From: Beroe forskalii | Lineage: Eukaryota > Ctenophora > Nuda > Beroida > Beroidae | Assembly (NCBI GenBank): GCA_011033025.1 | Contig: WFMF01000056.1 | Coordinates: forward strand, 310,001 to 374,000 | Direction: 5' to 3' | Length of the DNA stretch: 64,000 bases | Part shown: positions 48,501 through 56,964 of the stretch, one piece after another | How positions within the stretch are numbered: position 1 is the first letter of the stretch | Layout of the letters: the number at the start of each line of letters is the position of its first letter | Made by a program: the position numbers and the translations under genes | Notes under the pieces: model-generated | Told to the model about the DNA's origin: nothing | Database searches by the model: none | Seen by the model: only the letters and a program-made list of their open reading frames with translations

Positions 48501-51020
48501 GACCCCAAGTTATGGGGCAGGTTAGGGGTCACTGACACGTCAACCTCCACCGCTTTACCCGTCACTCCAACTTCTAGAAGGGGCGTCAACTTGTCTGGGG
48601 AAGAAGATACAGGGTTCATTGAAGAGAAGGGTGCTAGGATTTGAATAGTTTCTAGAAAGTTGTCAGTAGATCTAGATACTAAAAGAGTAGAAGAGTACCA
48701 AGAAACTTGTTAGTATCTAAAAGAGTAGGAAAGAAGGTGAAATAGGGAGCGTCTTACCCCGTTGAAAGAATAGCCCTTAGTTTATCTTTAAACTTTAAAA
48801 AACAACGAAATTGGGTGAAATGCGTCGTTCTCGTTCCACCTACTTTGTTTGATGTACTGAGCATCTATTATCATCTTGCCCGCAGGCACTGTGGTGATGG
48901 GCACGATGTGCATGAACAGCACGAACTCCTTGCCCGCCACTCGGTTCCTTTCCCACTCGTTCTGCAGGTGCTGGGACGAGGGGGCAAAGCAGAAGTTCAC
49001 AACGACCTTCTCGTAGGGTCCAATGCCACCTTGAGGGGGAAGATGGGGTGAAATACCCTTCCTGAGGAGGAAAAAGGGGTTGAGGGACTCAGGGGGGTAA
49101 GGAAAAGGGAGACGGGTTGGAGTGAAGATTTAAGAAATGTTGCGGCTGAGAAATGGGGATAATCAAAAGAAAACTGATTTTGTGTACAACTGTCTACTGT
49201 TTTTGGAAGGAAACACAATTCAAGGAAATCCAAACTTTAAACTTTAGATTCACAACACTAATTCTATCACAAATAATCAGCATCATCCTACTTGGTTTGG
49301 TGAGGCAGTGATGCAGCTGGTGAGAGTCCTTGGCACTGCCTTGTCTTCCCCTGACTTGATCTCCTGGGCTACTCCACCTTCCTCAAGAATTATAACAAAC
49401 CCGAGAGAAGTGGGACCGTTGTTGTACAGGACTGCTGGCTGAGGGGGGATGGTATGAAATAGTGAGGGCATTTCAATGTTAGTTTTCCATTAAGATTCAG
49501 ATTATAATACTCCTGACGAAAAAACACCTCGAATTACTTTTTGTGATGAATTCTTATAAATTCTGACGACGATTACCAAACGAAATTATCATCTAAGGAT
49601 CTTAACATCTGCCGCATCAGTTTGAGTTGGTTCTCAAACCCACCTGGAACTTCTCACACTCGAAGAGAGTAGATCCAAAGTTTATGAGTTGCATGTGTGA
49701 GTTGCCCGAAATGTTGAGCAACATAAGGGAACTGGGTCTGACTTGACCGTACATTCTGAGTTCCATGTATCCGGACCCTTCCAACTCAACTCCTGCTATT
49801 TCCTCCCATGCACCTAACTCCTTACTTGTAAACTCGATCTGAAGTTGAATCACGTGTTACACATGAAAACTTTTTAAAAAGTAACAGTTTTTGATTGAAC
49901 TACCTAAAGATCTAACCATTGGATTGCGAAATTATATTATACTGTACAACCAATCTGTTGACAGGGACAAGATATAATTTTCAAAAATGATATCTTCTAA
50001 AAACCCACCTTGATACTTCTTGAGCAGCCTGGTTCTATGGTTCCGACACAAGGAAATATCTTGATTGGCTGATCCCCAGCATAATCTATCCTGAAATTCC
50101 CAGCCCTTTTCCCATTGTTCTTTATATCAACATATCGGGTGAGGACCAAACCATCGGGTATAGAAATTCCAAAACTTACTGGAGACTCAAACTCAAGTTT
50201 TGGGCATGGAGGCAATCTGAAAATGTAGGATGTATCTAGATGAAGTCGATAATTAATACCACTGAAATAGTGTGGTAAGCTGATTACAGAAACTAAGTTA
50301 TAGAGAGCTATGGAGCTTAATACTAAATCTACTGTTGATAGCAACCTACTGTTGATGGCATGAGAGCATTGGCATCAGACTATAAAATACATGGCTACAT
50401 TCTTCCATTATTCCATAAGATGTGCGTTATGCTACATAAAATAGAATTAAATCGATCTTTCAAAGATGACAATGCAACAATTAATATAGGCTATTAACTT
50501 TATTAATATAGGTAATCAAAGTACTAAAGCACTTACACTGAAATTGGGACTGTAACTGGTTCATTATCAACAAATACAACAATCTTGTCATCTCTTTGTG
50601 CTTCTTCTTTGCAGTTGAAGGTTAGAGTTGCATTGATCACTAAACCACTAGCCACCAACTGCTCTTCACAGTGAGCTCTCAACACAAAATACTGAGAGGT
50701 GTTTGGTTAGTGATGATTGTTTGATGAAAGCTGGAATGTGGCACTAAAGTATTTGTAACCCAAATATTCGACAACATCAAACTTGAAAATATAGTAACTT
50801 ATCATAAATATCATAATTTTAACACAATATGTCCGAATTTATGTAAGCATCATGCATGAAAATAGGTAAATTATGCATCCATAAATGTATAGGGGCCTCA
50901 CTCATAAATTTCTCAGATAACTTACCTGTGTCTCTGGGCCACGTAAACGAATCAACTTTGAATTCTTTTGAAACATTTTGAAGAGTTATGTCTACATTGA
51001 ACTTTGAATCTTTCTGGGCA
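25605..51020 (-). CDS. CFAP47: CFAP47 orthologue (cilia- and flagella-associated protein 47), about 53 visible exons
   Basis: This is a giant axonemal protein. In mammals CFAP47 is needed for sperm flagella, binds CFAP65 and is placed with the central apparatus. The visible exons sum to nearly 9 kb, about 3,000 residues, close to the 3.2-kilodalton-thousand residue class of human CFAP47 (about 3,190 aa), so only the extreme N-terminus is missing. Order and content match the family: Ig-like ASH/MSP-type beta-sandwich repeats, a central CH domain (about 33732-34284), more beta repeats, and the C-terminal NFIRQNMR motif. Most exon junctions have GT-AG sites with matching phase; about six junctions could not be resolved. 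Oddities are three apparent frameshifts (near 50965, 34810 and 34120), tandem repeats on splice junctions, and a MULE fragment directly abutting the most upstream exon. It may be functional with consensus errors or a decaying copy. Confidence 0.88.
25902..26135 (-). repeat. 39-bp tandem repeat x6 on a CFAP47 exon/donor junction
   Basis: Six essentially identical 39-base units start at 25902, 25941, 25980, 26019, 26058 and 26097. Read on the minus strand, each holds the last 27-30 bases of the exon (KIHNAKLVIQ) and CAG|GTGAGA, a strong 5' splice site, plus a short spacer. The copy at the highest coordinate is continuous with the real exon (26105-26273). All six donors are phase 0, as is the acceptor at 25773, so using any of them keeps the frame and adds 0 to 5 copies of a 13-residue unit. 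Confidence 0.95.
27331..27430 (-). repeat. 31-bp tandem repeat x3 on a CFAP47 exon/donor junction
   Basis: Three units with a 31-base period end in 'cccacctttgacagggaact' (plus strand). On the minus strand each reads the exon end KWQFPVK followed by AAAG|GTGGGN. The exon-proximal copy donor is at 27397/27398. Because 31 is not a multiple of three, using the downstream copies would shift the frame. Confidence 0.9.
28010..28291 (+). mobile_element. Short Helitron-like element in a CFAP47 intron
   Basis: The 282-bp segment starts TCTGTCTGTCC after A28009. It ends with the hairpin ATGGCC-AGA-GGCCAT (28265-28279), an 8-base spacer and CTAG at 28288-28291, followed by host T28292. TC at the 5' end, hairpin then CTRR at the 3' end, and insertion between A and T are the defining marks of Helitrons. 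No terminal inverted repeats or target duplication are seen, and no helicase is encoded, so it would be non-autonomous. Confidence 0.5.
33630..33745 (-). repeat. 44-45-bp repeat x3 on a CFAP47 exon/donor junction
   Basis: 'acttgtattg' occurs at 33641, 33686 and 33730. On the minus strand each is CAATACAA|GTRAGT preceded by a pyrimidine/purine stretch resembling the exon end. The exon-proximal copy has GTAAGT and the two downstream copies GTGAGT, and the copies are more diverged than those of the 39-bp repeat. The exon ends ...ITLPQY. Confidence 0.75.
33732..34879 (-). CDS. CFAP47: CFAP47 calponin-homology domain exons
   Basis: Exons at 34724-34879, 34494-34591, 34096-34284 and 33732-33928 encode helical linker sequence and the CH domain (CHDC2 is an older name of CFAP47). 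The domain shows ERTLLSWLSHHYE, TRWIVSFDNDLLDGLVLASF and, after the next junction, VKLHFSDMYLNVRSPEECF through to LFMTHLYITLPQY. Two coding breaks fall here. In the first exon the frame must move at CTCTGTGG (about 34810) to keep LWSHLSNYENG. In the third, one base appears missing near 34113-34125, because only the shifted frame gives SAYCPFL and the phase 0 needed by the next exon. Confidence 0.85.
35045..39663 (-). CDS. CFAP47: CFAP47 central exon block (13 exons)
   Basis: Exons at 39423-39663, 39144-39258 (a donor at 39123 is also possible), 38808-38945, 38395-38617, 38139-38236, 37877-37990, 37404-37550, 36830-37236, 36489-36698, 36244-36358, 35737-35934, 35390-35572 and 35045-35208 join in phase throughout. 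Landmarks are KLTNKTNGPAEFAWRP, GCIPVGGMVNLELSFF, FSFNGVHVGSTLSQTFHLVN, LSPGEKVKIDLIFSP, LKPEESTYIGLQFYPGG and YPYRVISVTGSMAPP, all typical of Hydin/ASH-like beta-sandwiches. An acidic linker (EKEDEEDDELKEEE) leads to helical sequence before the CH domain. Confidence 0.85.
35915..36170 (-). repeat. Degenerate repeat copying a CFAP47 exon start and its acceptor
   Basis: The exon 35737-35934 begins CAG|TATACCCCTCCGACTGCC on the minus strand. In the intron upstream, similar 'ctgagtata/gtaccc...ccgactgcc' pieces recur about three times (near 35995-36015, 36042-36064 and 36120-36135 on the plus strand), in a G-rich minisatellite with variable spacing. The acceptor AG and the first coding bases are therefore multiplied, although each copy lacks a long pyrimidine tract. 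Confidence 0.65.
37560..37745 (-). repeat. Intronic tandem repeat near a CFAP47 exon
   Basis: Units of about 27-45 bases built on 'agatttaggggtgaggattgg' followed by 'atatagtcagatgt' or 'gttgtcagatgt' occur four to five times in the intron just upstream of the exon 37404-37550. Unlike the junction repeats, these copies contain no exon sequence. Confidence 0.7.
40752..41006 (+). CDS. PAN/apple-type domain exon, phase 1-1, inside a CFAP47 intron on the opposite strand
   Basis: A 255-base open segment lies between TATCCCACAG| (acceptor) and TTCG|GTATTT (donor). It starts and ends in phase 1, the symmetric class typical of shuffled extracellular modules. It encodes 85 residues with the pattern NCGLLWEGGC ... 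CRAQCKQVTDCEVLIV ... QCYFNREKAFDVC ... NEC, resembling PAN/apple domains in which 'C--xC---~C' precedes a hydrophobic strand and a Cys-Tyr-Phe/Leu core. A possible signal or upstream exon was not identified. It may belong to a separate secreted or receptor gene whose other exons are missing, or be a transposed exon copy. Confidence 0.5.
41603..43354 (+). mobile_element. Head-to-tail array of six Helitron-like elements
   Basis: Units run 41603-42071, 42072-42356, 42357-42612, 42613-~42919, ~42920-43082 (5' truncated) and 43083-43354. Full units begin TCTCTAATATAATTT (last unit TCTTACTTATAATTT). They end in a GC-rich hairpin CAGGCCC-AAC-GGGCCTG directly followed by CTAG, so joints read CTAG|TCTCTAATA. 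The array sits between A41602 and T43355, the AT target expected for Helitrons, with no target duplication. Interior landmarks common to units are 'tgatgcggtaaaaagt' and CpG-rich 'gcgcgcgc' blocks. No protein is encoded. The hairpin lies closer to the end than in classical Helitrons, so a related rolling-circle class is possible. Confidence 0.7.
44619..46355 (-). CDS. CFAP47: CFAP47 exons 12-15
   Basis: Exons at 46214-46355, 45833-45984, 44941-45167 and 44619-44752 join in phase (0, 1, 0, 2, 1). They encode a polar linker (DSTDKIPSELLTFDNEKDMG; then a Thr/Gln-rich segment) and another ASH-type repeat (GPSTIDFGEVAIRTVNTKP). The final exon ends ...LGVPQTYG in phase 1 and joins the exon at 39423-39663 across a ~4.95-kb intron, the largest in the gene. 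That intron contains the PAN exon and the Helitron-like array. Confidence 0.82.
46651..47199 (-). repeat. 61-bp tandem repeat x9 on a CFAP47 exon/donor junction
   Basis: Nine units of exactly 61 bases start at 46651, 46712, 46773, 46834, 46895, 46956, 47017, 47078 and 47139. On the minus strand each reads the end of the exon (YKQYIDSLRSNRLEKIKH) and, in the eight distal units, a GGTAAGTAC donor. The exon-attached unit (47139) instead has CGCGAAGTAC. Splicing there after GAA (phase 0) fits the next exon at 46355, whereas GTAAGT would be phase 2 and would not fit. Reading straight on into the next unit meets TGA because 61 is not divisible by three. Confidence 0.95.
47139..51020 (-). CDS. CFAP47: CFAP47 N-terminal exon block (11 exons)
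   Basis: Exons read from the minus strand at 50926-~51020, 50537-50691, 50009-50216, 49644-49838, 49292-49438, 48844-49057, 48434-48594, 48125-48246, 47869-47983, 47574-47707 and 47139-47295. Phases agree at every junction from the second exon on. Residue landmarks include QLVASGLVINATL, FGISIPDGLVLTRYVDIKN, FPCVGTIEPGCSRS, MLLNISGNSHMQLINFG and YEKVVVNFCFAPSS. These match the family's first ASH/MSP-like repeats in order. In the first exon the frame is continuous with the family only if one G near 50965 is disregarded. The last exon ends in lysine/arginine-rich sequence (YIDSLRSNRLEKIKH) at the 61-bp repeat. Confidence 0.85.
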
Positions 51021-51035
51021 TCTTTAATTATTATA

Positions 51036-51781
51036 TGGCGGTTCCCCCTGGCCTATGGACTCCTCCCTGGCAAGTCCCAGCAACTGTACGAGAACCTCTT
51101 CTCGGAGATTGATTCCTTCGGAGTGGAGCCGCAGTCCATCCTGTGTGACTTCGAGAGAGCCCTCTTCCAAGCTGCATCCTCTGTCTGGCCCACCGCTACC
51201 ATCAGAGGCTGTTTCTTCCACTTCAAGCGGCCCTGCTGCGGAAGTTCTGCAACGAGGGTCTGAAGGAAGAATTGGTGGTGGAGGGATCCCCTGTTCGAGA
51301 AGCCTTCCAGCAGATTGGCGCCCTGTCCTTCGTCCACCTGGGTGATGTTGGGGATGTGTGGAGTCAGCTGAAGCCTACCCTTCCCTCAGACCTTGATGAC
51401 ATCACGGACTACCTGGAGAGGACCTGGTTCGGGACTCCTTCCTCACCTCCCCTCTTCTCTCCCTACATGTGGAACCACCATGACTCTGTCATCGCCTCTC
51501 TTTCTAGGAGCAGCAACATCGCAGAGGGTTGGCACAGAGGATTCCACTCCCTGATGGGCTCCTGCAAACCTACGACGTGGAAGTTCCTCGACTTCCTCAG
51601 GAAGGAGCAGGACATCACTGAGTGGAAGATTCAGCAGACGATGAGGAAGCCTCCTCCTCCTCCTCGGGATCATCGCTGGGTGAAGTACGACGAGAACCTT
51701 GTCAGACTCATCGACGCCTACGACACCTTCGACAACAAGCTGACCTTCCTGAAGGCTGTGGGGACTCTGATTGCCGTTTGA
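51036..51781 (+). pseudogene. MULE (Mutator-like) transposase fragment, frameshifted
   Basis: The reading frame shows the MULE core: LAYGLLPGKSQQLYENLF, then CDFERALFQAA with the second catalytic Asp, the C-x2-H motif in GCFFHFKR, and SSNIAEGWHRGFHSLMG with the Glu of the DDE triad. The first catalytic Asp and any zinc-finger N-terminus are missing, so it is 5' truncated. A one-base loss near 51233 (between CFFHFKR and LLRKFCNEG) splits it into frames 50988-51263 and 51272-51781. Codons are GC-richer than the surroundings, a sign of recent arrival. Its 5' edge lies directly against a CFAP47 exon. Confidence 0.85.
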
Positions 51782-51783
51782 GT

Positions 51784-51965
51784 TTTGAATTGAATGTAAT
51801 TGTACATTGTTGGGATTGTTTAAGTAATGCATGGATTGATTATCTTATTATATTTACTTATTATATTATATTTACTTATCATATACTCTTAAAATACCCA
51901 TTATCTTAACTTCTTGTCTGATTAGATCTATCGATATAATTCTCACCAAAGCCTGTAATTACCTT
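51784..51965. other. AT-rich spacer between MULE fragment and LINE duplication
   Basis: About 180 bases of AT-rich sequence with short ttatatt repeats. No gene, terminal inverted repeat of the MULE, or target duplication is recognised. Confidence 0.5.
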
Positions 51966-51984
51966 TAGTATAAAGGGGCACTCA

Positions 51985-52200
51985 ATGCAAAAGGTGAATT
52001 CCTTTTTAGTAAAACTTAGAAAGGGTGTCGAACTTCTGGGTGTCGAACTTCAGTCTGCTGAGGACCGGAAGTTCGACAACTGATCCTGCTGTCGAGCTTT
52101 AGGACTGTCGGACTTCAGTCTGTTGACGCCCGGAAGTTCGACAAGCAGTGAGAGTGTCTAACTTCTGGGTTGTCGAACTTCCGGGTGTCGAACTTCCGTC
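51985..52200 (+). repeat. GTCGAACTTC / GAAGTTCGAC repeat region before LINE copy 1
   Basis: GTCGAACTTC-type decamers occur at least five times, with complements CCGGAAGTTCGACA between them, so the region can fold into alternative hairpins. The same arrangement precedes copy 2 (55175-55305) with one internal deletion. It is not LINE coding sequence and is not seen elsewhere in the window. It could be a satellite or the remains of another element joined to the truncated LINE before duplication. Confidence 0.7.
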
Positions 52201-52205
52201 CCTGA

Positions 52206-53879
52206 CCCGCCTGCTTTGTTGATTATGCCAAGGCATTTGACACCGTTTGCAGAGAAGCCCTCTTGTACAAGCTATGGCACTTGGGGGTACAAGGCAGATT
52301 CTTCAGGTGTCTAGACTTTATGTACAGTCACTCTTCTGCTAAAGTCAAACTCCTTGACAAACTTTCGGAGAAAATTGACATACACTGTGGCACAGAACAA
52401 GGTCACCCAACGTCTCCCGAACTCTTCAAATGTTTCATCAATGATCTGTCTGAGAAACTCAACATGATTCCAGAAGATGTCTCAGTGCCTATCCTCAATG
52501 AGAACCGAGTATCTCACCTCCTTTGGGCGGACGACCTCGTCTTGTTGGCCCTAGACCAATCAAGTCTTCAGCATATGCTTAACATCTTAAGAGACTACTG
52601 CACTGAATTGGGGCTTTCAGTTAATCTCGAGAAGACAGCTGTCATGGTCTTCAACAAGTCAGGTCGCCTGCTAAAAGACAGCAGGGGATTCCATTATGGC
52701 AACGAATCCATACCCTCAGTAAGGGAATATTGCTATCTCGGCATCACCTTCACGCTCAATGGTTCGTTGAGCATCGCTCAGCAGAAGCTCAAGCAAAAAG
52801 GCCTAAGGAGCTACTTTTCTCTGAAGAGTATGATAGACATCCGACCACTCAAGCGCTCTGTCATATTCAAGCTGTTCGACTCACTGATCCTCCCAATTGC
52901 TTCCTACGGATGCCAGATATGGTTCACTGAAACATGGCTTGTAAAGATGCTTACAGAAAAGCCTTCAGAACCTCTCTTGACTCCAGCAGCCAAAGACCCA
53001 CTAGAAAGAGTTCATCTGTCTTTCTTGAAGTGGAATCTTGGAGTGGGCAGTAAAACATCAAATGCTGCCGTCTGGGGTGACTCAGGAAGACACCCACTCC
53101 TCATGCGAATTTCCAAGCAAGTTTTCAGCTACTTCGAAAGGCTCAAAAGTATGACATCCACTGACAACGACAGTCTTGTCAGACACGCCTTTTCAGAGCA
53201 GAGAGACCTGAACATGAGCTGGTACAGGAGGCTCACACAGCTTACGAATATCCTTCAAAGCCACTCCCCAGTCAGACTCAACTACCCAAGTCAACTGAGG
53301 GCTAGGCTGATGGGCGATTTTGAGGACAGGTGGCAAGAAGAGAGGCTTGCTAACAGAAAGCTGGTTTCCTACAACTCACTCAAGCATTCCTACGAACCTG
53401 AAATGTACATCGATGCGAATCTACCGTACAAGGATCTGAAAAGGATCTCGCAGCTCAGAACCAGTTCCCACAAGTATAGCATTGAAACTGGGAGATATGG
53501 TTACAAACGAGATAAAATCCTCAACAGGGTTTGCGACTTTTGCTCCTCAGAAGACCAAGAAACCATGAATCTCATGAAAGAATGCCCCTTTTTCGAACCT
53601 ATCATTGAAGATGAGTCGCATGTTCTCACCATATGCCCAAGGTACTCTGAAGCAAGGAGCCAAATGAGTGATAAAACTGCTGAACTTGCCACAACCAGCA
53701 GCGGTCTGGAACAAATTTTCTCAGACAACAAGCGCATCAGAGAAATTGCTCGCTTCGCTCGGAAATGCCACTCAATCAAATTCCCCGAAGTTGGCGTAGA
53801 TGTCAAGGAATCTCCCCGAACAGCATCACAACCACAGGAACAGTTGGCACCTTCGCATAATCAGTCGTTCTCACCCTGA
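52206..53879 (+). CDS. LINE reverse transcriptase, 5'-truncated (copy 1)
   Basis: This open frame of about 557 codons has no true ATG start. It begins at RT motif A with CFVDYAKAFDTV, whose first Asp is catalytic, then shows motif B (QGHPTSPELFKCFINDL), motif C (LLWADDLVLLA, the xxDD pair), motif D (GLSVNLEKTAVMVF) and motif E (YLGITFTLNGS). A thumb/linker region follows, then a C-terminal C-x2-C ... H-x4-C knuckle (CDFCSSEDQ ... HVLTICPRY). The endonuclease and the RT fingers upstream are absent. Architecture and the terminal CCHC fit non-LTR retrotransposons of the I/Jockey-like group, though the clade is not certain. Confidence 0.88.
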   Translation, partial: PACFVDYAKAFDTVCREALLYKLWHLGVQGRFFRCLDFMYSHSSAKVKLLDKLSEKIDIHCGTEQGHPTSPELFKCFINDLSEKLNMIPEDVSVPILNENRVSHLLWADDLVLLALDQSSLQHMLNILRDYCTELGLSVNLEKTAVMVFNKSGRLLKDSRGFHYGNESIPSVREYCYLGITFTLNGSLSIAQQKLKQKGLRSYFSLKSMIDIRPLKRSVIFKLFDSLILPIASYGCQIWFTETWLVKMLTEKPSEPLLTPAAKDPLERVHLSFLKWNLGVGSKTSNAAVWGDSGRHPLLMRISKQVFSYFERLKSMTSTDNDSLVRHAFSEQRDLNMSWYRRLTQLTNILQSHSPVRLNYPSQLRARLMGDFEDRWQEERLANRKLVSYNSLKHSYEPEMYIDANLPYKDLKRISQLRTSSHKYSIETGRYGYKRDKILNRVCDFCSSEDQETMNLMKECPFFEPIIEDESHVLTICPRYSEARSQMSDKTAELATTSSGLEQIFSDNKRIREIARFARKCHSIKFPEVGVDVKESPRTASQPQEQLAPSHNQSFSP

Positions 53880-55311
53880 TCTTTTGGTGTTGGCAGTCAG
53901 ATCGACGCACTGGACTATAGACAAGATCCTTCAAGCTGCTCACGCTATGCGGCCCTATCCACCTCTCTAATTTTTACAATCAATTAATGTCATGAGAACT
54001 TTATTCGTCTAAAGTGTTTGTATATATACCTTATAACTTACTAACTTAGTGTGATTAATAAATATATGTTTTTTAAACCTTCGGTGTATTAAACTTGTTG
54101 TATTTCATTTTCTGTGTGTTTTATTATGGGTAAACTTTAACTTAGCCGTGTAAGTGTGTATTTTTAACATGTTGTGTACAGTTAAATTTTGATGATTATG
54201 TATTTTAGCATTTTTGATATGTCATGGGAAACCCCCTTTTTACTAGGTATGCTTTTGACTTGACAATTCTTTGACGTGACAATTCCTTGTAATTTTGTTA
54301 GTATACTTGTTTTCTGACCTTTTCTTTAACATTTTTAGTTGCTTTTAGCCATGCACTTATCTTAAGTTTTGCTAATTTGTGCAACCTTGCATTATTCTCT
54401 TTTTCTATTCATCTTTCTTAAATTTCCTTATTGAATCGAGTGTGAAAGTTTTTTTTAAACTATGTATTGTAAATAGTCTGTCCTAACGGGAGTGTTAGTG
54501 CTCCCATGGACATTTTTTTATATTAATCCTGTTTAATCCACCCCAAAGCTGGGGAGGTATTGGACTGAAGATGCCTGCACATCAATCATCTAGGTGTGAC
54601 TCATTTGGATTTGGCTGTTCTTACATAGTATTAGATAAGATATTGTGTCAAATATCTTTCAAAACGTTATCAAGCTGAATACAGAACAATGAAACTTTTG
54701 AGGTGTTGTCGGCTTTTATGTTATCTAGCCTTTTCTATTCTCTAGCCGCTATTATACTTGCTATTAATATGATGAATTATCCTTAAGTCACTTGTTTGCA
54801 GTTTGGATGTTCATGAGTTGCTCATCTTTTTCTACAACAAGTGCAAAGTGAAATAAAAAATAATTTTCCTTAAAGCTTAAAGAAACGAACAAAACATTCA
54901 AATAAATACTTCAAAATCCACTTTGCAACGCAGACAGGGATATTACGGTTTAGCAGTTGACTAGCTGTCGCTCGACGTCCCAAAAGTATAGAACGAAATA
55001 TCTTAACCCCCTTTTTGGGTTTTTTGGGGTTTTTTTAAGTTTTTCTTTTTTTTTCGGATTTTTAATTTTTTTTAAAAAAACCAAAAAAAAAAGCCTTTTT
55101 TGTAAATTCCCCCCTTTTAGGTAAAAGGCACTCAATGAAAAAGGTAAATTTCCCTTTTTTAGTAAAATTTAGAAAGGGTGTCGAACTTCTGGGTGTCGAA
55201 TTTGGTCTGCGGGGACCGGAAGTTCGACAACTGATCCTGCTGTCGAGCTTTAGGACTGTCGGGACTTCCGGTCTGTTGACGCCCGGAAGTTCGACAAGCA
55301 GAGAGTGTCAT

Positions 55312-56964
55312 GCCAAGGCATTTGATACCGTCTGCAGAGAAGCCCTCCTGTACAAACTATGGCACTTGGGAGTTCAAGGCAGTTTCTTCAGGTGTCTAGA
55401 CTTTATGTACAGCCACTCTTCTGCTAAAGTCAAACTCCTTGACAAACTTTCGGAGAAAATTGACATCCACTGTGGCACAGAACAAGGTCATCCAATGTCT
55501 CCCGAACTCTTCAAATGCTTCATCAATGATCTGTCTGAGAAACTCAACATGATTCCAGAAGATGTCTCAGTGCCTATCCTCAATGAGAACCGAGTATCTC
55601 ACCTCCTTTGGGCGGACGACCTCGTCTTGTTGGCCCTAGATCGATCAAGTCTTCAGCATATGCTTAACATCTTAAGAGACTACTGCACTGAATGGGGGCT
55701 TTCAGTTAATCTCGAGAAGACAGCTGTCATGGTCTTCAACAAGTCAGGTCGCCTGCTAAAAGACAGCACGGGATTCCAGTATGGCAACGAATCCATACCC
55801 TCAGTAAGGGAATATTGCTATCTCGGCATCACCTTCACGCTCAATGGTTCGTTGAGCATTGCTCAGCAGAAGCTCAAGCAAAAAGGCCTAAGGAGCTACT
55901 TTTCTCTGAAGAATATGATAGACATCCGACCTCTCAAGCGCTCTGTCATATTCAAGCTGTTCGACTCACTAATCCTCCCAATTGCTTCCTACGGATGCCA
56001 GATATGGTTCACAGAAACATGGCTCGTGAAGATGTTTACAGAAAAGCCTTCAGAATCTCTCTTGACTCCAGCAGCCAAAGACCCACTAGAAAGAGTTCAT
56101 CTGTCATTCTTGAAGTGGAACCTTGGGGTGGGCAGTAAAACATCAAATGCTGCCGTCTGGGGTGACTCAGGAAGACACCCACTTCTTGTACGAATTTCCA
56201 AGCAAGTTTTCAGCTACTTCGAAAGGCTCAAAAGTATGGCATCCACCAACAACGACAGTCTTGTCAGACACGCCTTTTCAGAGCAGAAGAACCTGAACAT
56301 GAGTTGGTACAGGAGGCTCACACAGCTTACAGACATCCTCCAAAGCCACTCTCCAGTCAGACTCAACTACCCAAGTCAATTGAGGGCTAGGCTGATGGGT
56401 GATTTTGAGGACAGGTGGCAAGAAGAGAGGCTTGCTAATAGAAAGCTGGTTTTCTACAACTCACTCAAGCATTCTTACGAACCTGAATTGTACATCGATG
56501 CAAATCTACCGCACAAGGATCTGAAAAGGATCTCGCAGCTCAGAACCAGTTCCCACAAGTATAGCATTGAAACTGGGAGATATGGTCACAAACGAGATAA
56601 CATCCTCAACAGGGTTTGCGACTTCTGCTCCTCAGAAGACCAAGAAACCATGGATCTCATGAAAGAGTGCCCCTTTTTCGAACCTATCGTTGAAGACGAG
56701 TGGCATGTTCTCACCATATGTCCAAGGTATTCTGAAGCAAGGAGCCAAATGAGTGATAAAACTGCTGAACTTGCCACAACCAGCAGCGGTCTGGAACAGA
56801 TTTTCTCAGACAAGAACCGCATCAGAGAAATTGCTCGTTTTGCTCGGAAATGCCACTCAATCAAGTTCCCGGAAGTTGGCGAAGATGTCAAAGAATCTCC
56901 CCGAACAGCATCACAGCCACAGGAGCAGCTGGTACCTTCGGATAGTCAGTCGATTTCACCCTGA
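55312..56964 (+). CDS. LINE reverse transcriptase, 5'-truncated (copy 2)
   Basis: This is the second copy of the same ORF, open for about 550 codons of LINE sequence. It is fused in frame to upstream non-LINE sequence, so a nominal ORF runs from ATG 55135 (609 aa). Compared with copy 1, about 80 bases are missing just before AKAFDTV, including the FVDY of motif A with its catalytic Asp (CHAKAFDTV here), so it cannot be a working polymerase. The WADD pair and C-terminal C-x2-C/H/C are kept. The substitutions relative to copy 1 introduce no stop. Confidence 0.85.
   Translation, partial: AKAFDTVCREALLYKLWHLGVQGSFFRCLDFMYSHSSAKVKLLDKLSEKIDIHCGTEQGHPMSPELFKCFINDLSEKLNMIPEDVSVPILNENRVSHLLWADDLVLLALDRSSLQHMLNILRDYCTEWGLSVNLEKTAVMVFNKSGRLLKDSTGFQYGNESIPSVREYCYLGITFTLNGSLSIAQQKLKQKGLRSYFSLKNMIDIRPLKRSVIFKLFDSLILPIASYGCQIWFTETWLVKMFTEKPSESLLTPAAKDPLERVHLSFLKWNLGVGSKTSNAAVWGDSGRHPLLVRISKQVFSYFERLKSMASTNNDSLVRHAFSEQKNLNMSWYRRLTQLTDILQSHSPVRLNYPSQLRARLMGDFEDRWQEERLANRKLVFYNSLKHSYEPELYIDANLPHKDLKRISQLRTSSHKYSIETGRYGHKRDNILNRVCDFCSSEDQETMDLMKECPFFEPIVEDEWHVLTICPRYSEARSQMSDKTAELATTSSGLEQIFSDKNRIREIARFARKCHSIKFPEVGEDVKESPRTASQPQEQLVPSDSQSISP

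Noticed and set aside
55135-55311. Taking ATG 55135 as the true start of a 609-aa LINE protein
   Set aside because: The first 59 codons read through the homopolymer-distorted spacer and the GTCGAACTTC hairpin region. LINE homology begins only at AKAFDTV.
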